Below, piece after piece: positions 10,937 through 21,094 of a stretch of 64,000 nt of DNA. Positions within the stretch are counted from its first letter, which is position 1. Each line of letters opens with the position of its first letter. Source of the stretch: Immersiella caudata (taxonomy: Eukaryota > Ascomycota > Sordariomycetes > Sordariales > Lasiosphaeriaceae); contig JAULSU010000007.1 in the NCBI GenBank assembly GCA_030512335.1, forward strand, positions 1,488,001 to 1,552,000, given 5' to 3'. The notes under the pieces are model-generated. The model did no database searches. It was not told the origin of the DNA and was given only the letters and a program-made list of their open reading frames with translations. The position numbers and the translations under genes were made by a program.

Positions 10937-11434
10937 TCAGTATGTGTTATAGTAACCTGCCGACCGGGACCGGCTTCTCCTCTGGGACCTCGACCGCCGC
11001 GTGTTGTCGCCATAGACATACGCAGCTGCTGGCTGCGTCGGAACTTTCTCGATCACGACAGGCCTTGGCGTCCTAGATCGGTGTCGGTGGTGATGATGCG
11101 AATGACGGGACCGATCGAGGGAGTGATGATGGCGGTGTCGTGGCGCGTCGTCGTACCAACCCTGGCGGTCTGAGTCGGGGGCGCGTGAGGACCCGTTGCT
11201 GAGCGATCTAATGGCCCAGATGATCAAGAGGATGGCAACCACAACGCCGATGACGATGCCGGCGATGGCGCCAGCACCCAGGCCCCCGCCGCTGCTGCCG
11301 CCGCCGTCACCATCGCTTATGGTAATAACTGTGGTTGTTGGACTTGGGGTAACCGTTACGGTTACGGTTGGCGGAGCATCTTGTCGTGGGATGAGCGCTG
11401 CGAGCGGAAGAGGGAGAGTTTTCGTTGGTGCCAT
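10937..11434 (-). CDS. Small single-pass membrane protein with His/Arg/Ser-rich tail
   Basis: Not assigned to a named family. The 165-residue single exon starts with a short hydrophobic N-terminus and a Thr/Val/Pro-rich stretch. A Gly-rich linker leads into one strong membrane segment (AGAIAGIVIGVVVAILLIIW, about residues 53-72). The C-terminal half is His- and Arg/Ser-rich (HHHSLDRSRHSHHHHRHRSR) and ends in RSRSAGYYNTY. The layout resembles fungal single-pass surface sensors with a disordered cytoplasmic tail; that role is inference. It is divergent from another His/Arg/Ser-rich gene at 12702. Confidence 0.75.
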   Translation of the reverse strand: MAPTKTLPLPLAALIPRQDAPPTVTVTVTPSPTTTVITISDGDGGGSSGGGLGAGAIAGIVIGVVVAILLIIWAIRSLSNGSSRAPDSDRQGWYDDAPRHRHHHSLDRSRHSHHHHRHRSRTPRPVVIEKVPTQPAAAYVYGDNTRRSRSQRRSRSRSAGYYNTY

Positions 11435-12701
11435 GGTAGGTTCACACGGCTCACTACACTACCCTGAAAGGTTGCGAAATAATACTGACAGGTGGCGAGG
11501 TGTTACGGCTGTTCGGCGCGCGACACTGCCGATCGTGTGTGAGAAAATAGCTCTGTATGGCCAAAAACCGTGTTGAAATTTTTCGACTACGTGATATCAC
11601 AGAAAAAACGAAGAATCACGATGAAGGGGAAACGTCTCAAGACCACCTGAAATACGTCGGTGATCGTCCCTGGTTGGGTGCAAGGCTCCAGGCACGTTCT
11701 GCGCGGAGGCGGGACTCCATGACAAGTCCTGCCTACTTTTGCAGTTTCGGTGTTGATCGTGTCGAGGATATCGTCGATGACGTTGACGAATGAGGTTCCA
11801 GCGGTGCCATTGGGCGACGTGCAGCTGAGGATCCTCGACGTGCATGTCTAGATCTTGGCGCTCTCAAACTGCTACCTCGTTGGATCAGGCGCATGTGGAC
11901 CGAACCCCATCTGGAACTCCACCCTACGAATGACGTAGAAATTTCATCGAGAAAAGGTTGGAGGGATGCAGAGAAAGGAATGGCCGCGTTTCCTCGGGTT
12001 CGAGCTAAACTCTTCGGGGGAGACCGCTCAGCTGTCTCGAATCCAGCTCGCCGTGGGGGAGGGAGGGAAACAGGCTCACAGCAAGGAATCCTGATTTCGA
12101 ACGCCGCTTTTGCATTGCCTGGGGAGACAACTTAGGACCCGAAGTAGAGGCACCTGTGTCAGGACAGGTGTCGAGGTGTCGTTGTCAACGGGATGGCGGG
12201 ACCGGGGAAGCAGAAAGCATTTAAATTGCGAAACGACCCATGGATCGGAATGCCGGCAAATGAAGTGCAGTCTTTGAAGTCGGTGGGTAGCACAGGTTAT
12301 GCAGGTGACACACTTTTGAGGCTCATCGGGGTCCCGTCTCCGAATCTACGATCGACACTGGCCGGCTCAGACTGGCACACCCGGGCAACAGTGGGTGACC
12401 ATTGGCACTCAACAGTGGCGATGGCTCGGTGAGTGAGTCCGTGACGCAAAGCCAAGACCGAAAAATACGCAACCTGCTCAGAGATGTGTTGAGATTCAGG
12501 GTTTCGCGCACAAAAGAGAGATATAACAGCAATGCAGAGGCGTCGCGAGGTTGTGGGGTCTTAGACCCTTGGTTTCTCTACCGTCAAGCATCGACAAGCA
12601 TTCCCCAGGCATTCCCCAAGCATTCTAGACGCATTCCCAAGCGTTTCAAAACATCTGATCAACACGCCCAGAAAACCGCTACAACTTTCAAGCCGCCGAG
12701 A
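11435..12701. promoter_or_regulatory. 1.27-kb divergent intergenic region
   Basis: It separates the starts of two His/Arg/Ser-rich genes. No coding frame with splice or motif support was found, and no specific regulatory motif was recognised. Confidence 0.4.
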
Positions 12702-13409
12702 ATGTCTGATCATCACCGCGGGCGCTCCCGTCGCGGTTACTACGACGATGACTACTACTACGAAGAGAAACCTAGGCATCGCTCTCTCGGTCGTCAAGCC
12801 CTCGTTAAACTCGAAGATGCCATGGGCGGTCTCGCCCTCGAGAAGTTCGGCAGCCACAGCAAAGGTCATCACGACGCTTTAGTTCCCTACGACGACTATC
12901 ACCAACATCGCCGCCATCCCTCATCCTCTCGAAAGCGCCACACTCGTGATTCCCACTGGGATCGCGACTATCATCATCCCCGCGCATATCACAGTGTGTC
13001 TCCCGTCCGCCATCACCACCACAGTCATCGCAGCCATCACGACCACCACCATCACGACCGTGACCATCGTGGCCGCCGCGAAAGTCGCCATTCCCATCAC
13101 AGCTCCTCCTCCCGGAGCAGGAGCCGCTGGGACAGAGGCATCACCGCCGCAGTCGACGCCGCCGCTCTAGAAGCTTTCCGACTCCGCAGGGAGCCCGGGC
13201 CGTGGAAAGGTAAGAAGGGCTCACGGATTGCTACGGCGGCGATCAGTGCGGGCGTCATTGGCGCTGCAACGGAGCACTATCATGGAAAGCGCCATGGTGA
13301 TCACGGGCACGATCACGACCTTGGGCGAAAGGGGGCGCTAGGGTCGGCGATTGGGGGGTTGATGGTTAATCGCTTGGTGAATGGGTCACGGAGCGAGGTC
13401 AGGAGGTAG
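12702..13409 (+). CDS. His/Arg/Ser-rich protein with glycine-zipper-like C-terminus
   Basis: 235 residues, single exon. The ATG at 12702 is chosen because the protein composition changes sharply there from anonymous upstream codons. The N-terminus is Arg/Tyr/Asp-rich (RRGYYDDDYYYEE). The middle is strongly His-rich (HHHHSHRSHHDHHHHDRDHR) and Ser/Arg-rich. The C-terminal third has two small-residue segments, ATAAISAGVIGAATEHYHG and KGALGSAIGGLMVNRL, spaced like glycine-zipper membrane helices. The His clusters could bind metal, but this is untested. No named family recognised. Confidence 0.75.
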   Translation: MSDHHRGRSRRGYYDDDYYYEEKPRHRSLGRQALVKLEDAMGGLALEKFGSHSKGHHDALVPYDDYHQHRRHPSSSRKRHTRDSHWDRDYHHPRAYHSVSPVRHHHHSHRSHHDHHHHDRDHRGRRESRHSHHSSSSRSRSRWDRGITAAVDAAALEAFRLRREPGPWKGKKGSRIATAAISAGVIGAATEHYHGKRHGDHGHDHDLGRKGALGSAIGGLMVNRLVNGSRSEVRR

Positions 13410-14120
13410 GTGGGTTACGATGTTATGAGTTATGACCTTTTCTTCATTAAGGTATCGCATGGGATATAATCGCATTGTGGTGGACTTGGATTTGCATGAT
13501 AATAATTACCTTGACTTTGCACACCAGCATCATGTACAACATTTGGAAATGATACCTGTATGACACTGCATTTCGGCTTGAGCATGACATCGGCACAAGT
13601 AACCATTGATCTCTATCTCATTCTGCTAGATGAGGTTCATTTTGAGTGCGGTTCGTGTTTGCACCAAAAACAGCCTGAAACGGCAGTCGTCAGTGGAGGC
13701 TGGGCAGTGGCAAAGGATATGTCGTCATGCTCCACTCTTTCTCGCCCACGCATGAAAGAGCCGCCGTTTATCCTCAATTCCCAGATGCTTTCACGTGGGC
13801 TTTGTGTGAAACTACTGCTGAATAGGCAAGGTGATCCCAAATGACGTCGCATGAGGTCATCCCAGACGAGCCCCATCACCGCTTGTTTTCGTCTCAACTC
13901 CCAACCGACGCAATGATCGGCCTGCCACGAGGACCGTCCCGCAGTTGGCAAGATGCAAGGAGTTGTATTCCATTGATAGATATATATTTATCCATTCTCA
14001 CCTGTCCTATCACCCCGAGCACTCATCTTCCACTATCATCTTGACTCTCAACCAGATCAACTAGACTTATTTGATCAACAACATCAACAAATCACACATC
14101 AATACATCAGCACAACAAAA
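13410..14120 (+). promoter_or_regulatory. Upstream region of the hydrophilin-like gene with CRE-like dyad and TATA
   Basis: A TGACGTCG element (13842-13849) lies within a wider dyad, ATGAC-N10-GTCAT (13841-13860). A TATATATTTA box at 13981-13990 is about 130 bp before the start codon. CRE-type sites are bound by ATF/CREB stress regulators in fungi, which fits a stress-type product. The link is inference. Confidence 0.4.
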
Positions 14121-14912
14121 ATGGAACGCGGCCTCCGTCACAACGCCGGCTCCGGCACCTTTGGCGAATCTCCGGCCTCCGGCCCCGCCCCCACCACCGC
14201 GGGCCACCACAAGCACGATATCCTCAACAAGCTCGACCCCCGCGTCGACAGCACCCAAGACCGCCGTCCCGCCGCCACCATGCAAAACCCCACCGCTGTC
14301 GGTAACAACAACATCCCCGCCGGCACCTACGGCCCTCACAACTCGCGCATCGCCAACGCCTTGGATCCCCGCGTGGACTCGGACCTCGACGGACGCGCGC
14401 AGCGCGGCGGCGGGATGCCCGGCTCTAACTCCAACACCGGAGTCGGAGTCGGAGGCGGCATGGGCATGACCTCCGCAGCCGCCGCCGGCTCAGCAGGTTA
14501 CGGCGCCGGAAACGCCAACATCCACCGTGCTGGCGCTCCCGAGGGGACCTATGGGCCTCACTCCAGCCGCATGGCCAACGCCCTAGATCCCCGCGTAGAT
14601 TCCGACCGTGACGGACGCGGCAGTATGGGGACTGCATCCTCGGGGTATCCGCACGACGGGATGGTTCAGAATCAGGGGAACTACGGCAGCGGTGGCGCGT
14701 ACGGTCAGCCTGTGGGAGGTGCGGGACAGCATGGAGGCTATGGAGTTGGTGCGATGAGCGGTGGTGCGCTGCCGGGACCGGCGCCGAATACCGCGGGACC
14801 GCACAAATCGGATTTGATGAATAAGTTGGATCCGCGCGTGGACAGCAAGATTGGTGGTGGGGTTGGGGCTGGGAAGGAGTCGCGGCAGTTTTCGGAGCGG
14901 AGGGGTATTTGA
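14121..14912 (+). CDS. Hydrophilin-like disordered protein with four DPRVDS repeats
   Basis: 263 residues, single exon, rich in Gly, Ala, Asn, Asp and Arg with almost no large hydrophobics, so predicted to be unfolded. The core LDPRVDS recurs at about residues 38-44, 81-87, 155-161 and 236-242. Each copy is preceded by a segment of the type GPH-(N/S)SR-(I/M)AN-A or GPHKSDLMNK. The inner two repeats share TYGPH and SDxDGR flanks, and the outer two share AP-TAG-HK and NKLDPRVDS. Such LDPRVDSD proteins occur widely in filamentous fungi and resemble stress-induced hydrophilins; the exact function is not established. No signal peptide is visible. Confidence 0.85.
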   Translation: MERGLRHNAGSGTFGESPASGPAPTTAGHHKHDILNKLDPRVDSTQDRRPAATMQNPTAVGNNNIPAGTYGPHNSRIANALDPRVDSDLDGRAQRGGGMPGSNSNTGVGVGGGMGMTSAAAAGSAGYGAGNANIHRAGAPEGTYGPHSSRMANALDPRVDSDRDGRGSMGTASSGYPHDGMVQNQGNYGSGGAYGQPVGGAGQHGGYGVGAMSGGALPGPAPNTAGPHKSDLMNKLDPRVDSKIGGGVGAGKESRQFSERRGI

Positions 14913-15457
14913 AGGGATTTCCTTTGTTCTCGGGTAATGAACTGGATGGAAGGTGCAGGCTGGACGATTAGGGAAACAGCGGATTTGATACCCACCAGAT
15001 TGACAGAATCAACTTTTTAGTTTGTTTTTCTCATTTTGCACTGAATGCACCTCTATATTGTGATTGTCCATGACACTCCTGTTGCTCAAGGTCGTGGGTC
15101 TGAACCAGAGGCGCTGGAATATGTTGGAACAAGAGTGTCCGAAAGGCCCCAGCTTGGGTTGGATTGTGATCTATGAGCTGTTCAACTTGCAAGGCGGAAG
15201 AGTGAAAAGCTTCGGAGAACATCAAGGCCAAAGATGCACAGTTGAACAAACACAAAAAGTTACTATCTAGTCATCAATTCAGAAGAGGTATCATCCTCCT
15301 TCTACTTGCCAGCCGGCCCAACCTTTCGCAGCTAAGATGAAAAGACAACCCCAAACTCCGTCGACCGAGATACACGACCCGTTGCTCGTAAATCCACGCC
15401 AACATGATATCTCCGCGACATAGAAAAGGTATAAACGTTCGCTTCACCGCTAGCAAC
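14913..15457. other. Convergent intergenic region
   Basis: The 3' flanks of the hydrophilin-like gene and VID27. No supported feature. Confidence 0.5.
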
Positions 15458-18027
15458 CTAATACTCCTTAACCACATCATCCCTGCCAAGCTTGTACCTC
15501 CCACTGTCCCGCGTGCTAAGGCGCCCAGGTGTACGTCCGCCACTGACCCCGAAATCTCCCGCAATACTCTCCCGAGTGGGCTTCTTCAAGCGGGCACGAT
15601 CAACCATGTTGACCTCGTGAGGAAGTGCCACAATGACGTTCTTATCAGAACCGAACTTGAAGTCGTCAGCCTTGACATCGTCGGTATACCGCTTGATCAT
15701 GTATGGCGCTTTCTTGCCGCCGAGGACCTTCTTCAAGCTCCATTCGACGATGTAGGGACCGGTGGCCGTGATGATGCTGGTCTCGTCGCTGTCCTCGCCC
15801 GTGTTGAACTTGGCAGGCGTGAAGTTAACGCCCTTGCCAGTTTCGTAGGCGAACTGTGCGACGTGTTCTGGGGTTAGGGCAAGACGGCGCGGCTGAGGCT
15901 TTTGGTCCGCAGCAAACGACTTCTCAAAGCCGAGCTTGCCTTCGTTCTTGCCAGACTTCTGGAGAGCATCGATGAGAAGCAAGTAGGTCCGGCAGGTAGC
16001 TAGCACCCATCGACCATCCGCGGACACATCAAGACCGATAATGGCCTCTCCAAGGGCGGGGATGTGCGTCTTCGCGTTGATGCCAAGACGGTCAAAGAGC
16101 CTGACATCGCCCTTGTTCGACGCGACGGCAATGTGGCCCTTCCCTGTGGTGGCAATGGCCGAGAAGTCATTCTTGCTGGCGTATTGCTTGAGCTGCGAGT
16201 CGACCAGCTTGCTGCCCGACATGCGCGGGTCAACACGGTACAGGGCGTTGTGGCTAACACCGAGGAACGTTGGCTCGTGTGTCATCTGGGCGAACTTGTT
16301 CTCCGGCGCGAACGTGACAACGGGGATGTCGTCATGGACCTTCCACTCATCGACAACCTTGCCATACTCGAGGTCCATGCGGTACAGCCTGTTAGGATCA
16401 TTATCCTTCTGCAGGATCATGTTGCGATCCTCGTTGTGCAGCATGACCTTCTTGGGCGAGAACAGCTGTCCGTCGGGTGTCTGGACCTTTGAGATATTTG
16501 TGCTGAACTCAAGGTGGTTGTTCGGAGTGTGCTTGAAGACACCAATCTTGGAGCCGCGGACGACAAAGGAGCGGTCATGCTTGTAGCCGACGGCAAGCTG
16601 CTTGTTGACGTCAGTATCCTTGGGCTTGGCGTCAACATCGTCCTCCTCCTCGTCGCTGTCGTAATGCTCGCTCGCTGGGCCTTCATCCTCCTCCTCAGGC
16701 TCCTCCTCTTCCTCTTCTTCCTCCTCCTCGGGCACGTCCTCCATTGTGAGTTCATTGAACGCATCGGCGACGTAATCGCGGTCTTTGTCCTTGATCTTGG
16801 ACCACTTCATCTCGTTCAGCTGCTCCCAAAGAGCCTGAAGGAATCCCTCCTGGAACCGCTCGAGGGCTGGCTGGTCTTTGAACCGGAGCAGCCACGAGTA
16901 CGCCGAACCATCCTCGGCAAACTGGTTGAAGATGAACGACAGGAACTCGAAGTTGAAGACCGGGTTAAGGTCAGCAGTGACAGCTACACCCAGCCAATCG
17001 CGATCCGCGCTTCCGATCTGCAGCCAGTACTGCCAGTTCCCGGTCTCAGTCACGGTTGCAGTGACAGACGCATCCTGCAGCACGAATGCGCCGGATGGAA
17101 AGTCAAAGAAGTGGAGCTCTGCAACCTCGGCGGCCAGAATCTCGCGTGCTTCCGGGTGGGATGTAGGTGTTGGGGGTCTGTTGCTGCGCTCCTTCTTAAC
17201 AGGCGTCTCGTCCAAAGCAAAAGCCTTCTCCCTCTTGGGGGTCGGGCTGGTAAGCCTGTTGGGCGACATCGAGTCTGGCGACCCGAGTGATCTCGCCAAA
17301 GTAGGACTGTGAATCGGGCTAGCCTGGGGAATGGGCTGGTCCACAAAGTCGAACTGCGCAAGATCGTCGTCGGACGCAGTGGTATACGGCTTCCGATATT
17401 TTCGCTCGTACTGGCAATGCCGGGCAACGAGCTCGAACTGCTCGACCTGTGCCTTAGTGATGGTATTGTCGCAGACAAACTCGTAGACGTCTCCGGCGTC
17501 ACCGCTGAGATCCCTCCACGCCAGAACCCTGCCGCTGCTCTCTCGGTTCTCGACTCGAAAATGGAGCGCCTCGTCCAAGAGGAATGTCTTTTCGTCGCGC
17601 TCGACCGCCAAGGATTCTGCGTCGCCGTCGATGTCTTCGCCCTCCTCCTCGGCGAGCAGCTCAGCTTCGCCTTCTTCGTAAACGCGCTGCACAACGAGCT
17701 GGTACTGAAAGTCCTGCGCGGTTCGTCGAATTCGTATCGACGAGTCCTTGAAGATGAGCTCGGAGTAGCCTTTCGGGGAGAGCGGTCGGACGAGGAACAG
17801 TTGGCCCTGTGGCAGCTCAATCATCGACTCCTGATTGCTGGAGCCGAAGAGCAGTTTGCCCACTGCAACGAGTTAGCGGATCTGAAAAAGCCCAAGCAGA
17901 AAATCAAGCAAGCCGACGCAAGAAGGCGTCCTGGACGAGAGCGTTGGTGCTGTGGACTCGGCCTTTGTTGGCCTGTCGGCGGGGATTTTGGGGTGGGGCA
18001 TCACTAACCATTCCTGAGCACGAACAT
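15458..18027 (-). CDS. VID27: VID27 family protein (vacuolar import and degradation)
   Basis: Homolog of yeast Vid27, implicated in vacuolar import and degradation of gluconeogenic enzymes. A 19-nt first coding exon (18027-18009, starting MFVLRN) is joined by intron 17863-18008 (GTTAGT donor, phase 1) to exon 17862-15458, giving 807 residues. The splice yields MFVLRNVGKLLFG, the expected family start, followed by ELPQGQLFLVRPLSPKGYSE and QYQLVVQRVYEEGE. Acidic runs lie near residues 70-90 and 370-400 (EEEEEEEEEPEEEDEG). The C-terminal half carries the WD-like Vid27 domain (KKVMLHNEDRNMILQKDND, GLDVSADGRWVLATC). The short first exon is easily missed. Confidence 0.93.
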
Positions 18028-18694
18028 GGTAGGCGATCAGCGACCGTAACTTCCCAACAGCGGGGCGAATGTCTGGATCGATAAAGTGAGCGCAAGATGC
18101 GCAGATATAGTTGAGAGGGAAGAAATGAAAGTATAAGTAGATGGGATGGCGATGCACAGGACAGAAGGACCGTGGGCGACGACGCGCCGTTCAGCTCTGG
18201 CGTGTTGCAGGCAGATCTTGGTTGAAGGGCTGGGACGAAACTGCGTCATAACAAAGAAGCACAAAAATGTCGGGCCAATGGTGGGGTGGAGAGGGGTCCT
18301 GTGGCTGTGCGTCAACGAATTGCCACAAGCTTAGCAGACCAGGATGTAGGCCTCCACGCCATTTGGAGTCACACGCCCCTGTTCACCCAACTGCACCTGA
18401 CGTCCACACGTTCGATTTGCCAAAGAGATATTTTCTTGGGCGCCATCCAGAGATGAAACGAAGCGGTGAGCTTTTTCTATTGAAGAGAGTCTGTGATTGA
18501 GTCAAACCCCCAGGATTTTAGAGGTGTCCTCCTATGTCAGCTGACCGGCCAGAGCAAGCTCTGCGACTCGTCAATGTGATAAAAAGCTGGGTTTGTTTAC
18601 TTCACGTTCTGTGGTCCCGCTATCATCTATCACTCCATATTTACCCAAAGCAACCCGGAAACTCCATGCTAAGCAAACGCGTCAAATGTGAGAA
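18028..18694. other. Intergenic, upstream of VID27
   Basis: The 5' flank of VID27 and the 3' flank of the prenylcysteine oxidase gene, both on the minus strand. No supported coding region. Confidence 0.5.
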
Positions 18695-20630
18695 TCACAA
18701 ATCGGCCATGGCAGGCTCCGTCGGCCTTGTCTTTGGGACCTCGAGTTGTCCCTGACCCTTTCCGCGATCGCAGGTGATCTTTAGGGCTTCGCCCCTGTCC
18801 GAATCGTCATCCCCGCTGACAGAATATCCGCTCCGAACGCCCAGTGCGTCGTCAATGATTAGGCGAGCGACATTCTTTCCCATCAGGGCGTTGGTCTCCA
18901 TCGTCGAAATGAAGCTTTCCATGCCGCTTGTGTAGTAGAGGCCTGGGCCGATGATGGGATCTTGGAAGGTGACTCGTGGGAGCGCTTTGGGATACGAATG
19001 GAACACGGTTGGGTAATACCAAGATATCGGGCTAATTCGGGTGTCATCGCCTTTCTTCTCGAAGGTGATGGAGTCTGGAACTTCAACCCCAAAGAGACGA
19101 CTATTCCAAGAAGTTAGCAAGCTCGAACTAGGGTTCAAAGCGATGGGACGAAGTGGCTAACCTCAGAAACTCCGAAGTGACCCTCTCGGGCGAGAAGATC
19201 TTGTAGAGGTACTCCTCCTGCTCGGACTCCGGATTGAAGACCTTCCTCAACGTGCTGATGCTGAAGAAACCCGCCTTGCCTGCTCCCGATTCAGGCGTAT
19301 CATCTGCGCCGAGGGTCGTCAGGATCGTGCCAGGAACGTCCTTAGGGTCAGTCAGGCCAAAGAAGGCAGGGCTGTACCTGAACGGCGAGGCGAAGATGGT
19401 GACATGGAGTTGCACGTAAGGGATCTCATCGATGGCGTTGTGGATGACACCATCCGCGGCCTCGATCTTGCTGAACTGCAACGGGTTTGCCAGGATGACA
19501 TTGTCGAATACGACCGGGTTTTCCGCCTTTTCACCAGACGACTCAGTTCCGATGATGTATCGGGGCAGGCGGCTAGCCTGTTCTGGGGCGAATCCGATAG
19601 ATACCGCAGAGGTGTTCAGAGCCACATGAGCACCGGACCTCTTGACCATGGTATCGAAGATCCGCCAGTTGCCGCCTTTGACGGCCATAGCCCCCTCGGG
19701 CGCCATGGAGACCTGTGGCGGTTAGAGCGTGTGCAGACGGTTGGGGTTAAGATTCCGCCTACCATGGTATCCAATCCGTGAATCTTGGCCAGGTTAGAGG
19801 CATAGTTGACCCTGGTACTGGCTTGCACTATGTCATGGGCGTACAGGTCTCCAACCTTCGGTCGTCAGCAATAAACATTTACAAATCCTCTGCCAGGCCA
19901 CCTACGCTGTTCTTTTTCAGCAGCTGCTCGCCGGTCACTCCAGTCACTTCCACCAACCCGAGCTCGTAGGTGCGCTGTGTAAGAGATCGAAACGGGAAGA
20001 AAGGCGCCTCGTAGAGCTGAAGGAACTTGTCGATGGTGGCCTCCATAAGCTTCTGGGTCCTTCGTGGCGCCAGAAACCCGTACTTCATTACCACCTTGTA
20101 CGCATTCCACCAGAATGAGTGGTCTTCGTTGATCTGAAAAACGAACCGCTCGCCATCCCAGATTCCAAGCTCCGGATCTGAACCTACATCAGGGTCCCGG
20201 GGCTCTAGACCGAACTCCCCGAGGGCCTGGTACATGATGTGGTTCTTTTTGATGAAGATGCTCGCGCCAAGCTCGACGCGCTGCGATGAGTTCCCAAACG
20301 GGTTGACAGTAAGAGTTCGACCGCCAATGCGATCCGTCTTCTCAAAGACGGTGATGTTAACGGCCACGCCATGCTCGTCGGCGAAGTTCCGCAGATAGTA
20401 TGCCGCGGATGAGCCGGCCGCTCCAGCGCCTACAGATGTTTAGCCATTGAACACCAAGATTACTTCGTCGGCCGCGGAAGATACTGTTTACCTATGATCG
20501 CAACTTGTCGTACATTGTCTGCGTCCTTGACAACATCTGGAGAGGCAGCGGCCCCGCCAAGCCACAGCGAGGCAGCCGCTAACAACGGCAGGTTCAAGAG
20601 CATGTTGATGCCCGCGTTGTTGATGCGCAT
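18695..20630 (-). CDS. Prenylcysteine oxidase/lyase (FAD-dependent)
   Basis: Predicted to cleave the thioether of free S-prenylcysteine from turnover of prenylated proteins, giving a prenyl aldehyde, cysteine and H2O2; the animal enzyme acts in lysosomes. Five exons, 20630-20492, 20429-19906, 19855-19763, 19712-19162 and 19100-18695, sum to 570 residues with consistent phases. The N-terminus has a signal-peptide-like segment (LLNLPLLAAASLWLGGAAAS). The FAD motif VAIIGAGAAGSSAAYYL is at about residues 43-59, and EKTDRIGGRTLTV, VELGASIFIKKN and the C-terminal YTSGMESFISTMETNALMG fit the PCYOX family. Translation could begin at the second ATG nine codons in. Confidence 0.92.
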
Positions 20631-21094
20631 TTAGTCTGTCGGCACCGCCCAAAACAACGATCGCTCGAAAAGTTGTTACGCAGAAGAGAACAGCCCGATT
20701 ACGCCATGGAACTGGCAGAGTTAGTCTCGGAGACTGCGATGGAATGGAGATGTTCAGCGGCTTACGACGGTGCTGTCGCAAGTCCAGGCAGGTATGCAAG
20801 TTGCATCAGGCCATGTTCAAGAGGTACTTGTCTTTCCACAGTCTAACATGCACTAATTCATGTACCCTCATATCTTGCTGTTTCGCCTGAGGGGCAGCAC
20901 TGGCAGAGTGGTCCAAGCTCCCGAACGTCGCCCTACCCCTGTCGCTGCCTGCCGCCTACGCCAAGTCGACCCAACTGGAAATGCACGAAAAAAAGTTCCA
21001 GGCCGACAACAGCTCCCCTCCATCATCCCCACCGCAGTGACAGATCCCCTCTACTATCAGCCATACCGACGTCGCCCACCTACCGCTCGTCACC
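20631..21094. promoter_or_regulatory. Divergent promoter region, prenylcysteine oxidase / CCT zeta
   Basis: The region lies between divergent starts. No coding frame is supported and no motif was assigned. Confidence 0.35.

Noticed and set aside
16514..17290. 258-codon plus-strand frame antisense to VID27
   Set aside because: A shadow of the acidic, Glu-rich VID27 exon read as a Leu/Val-rich sequence.
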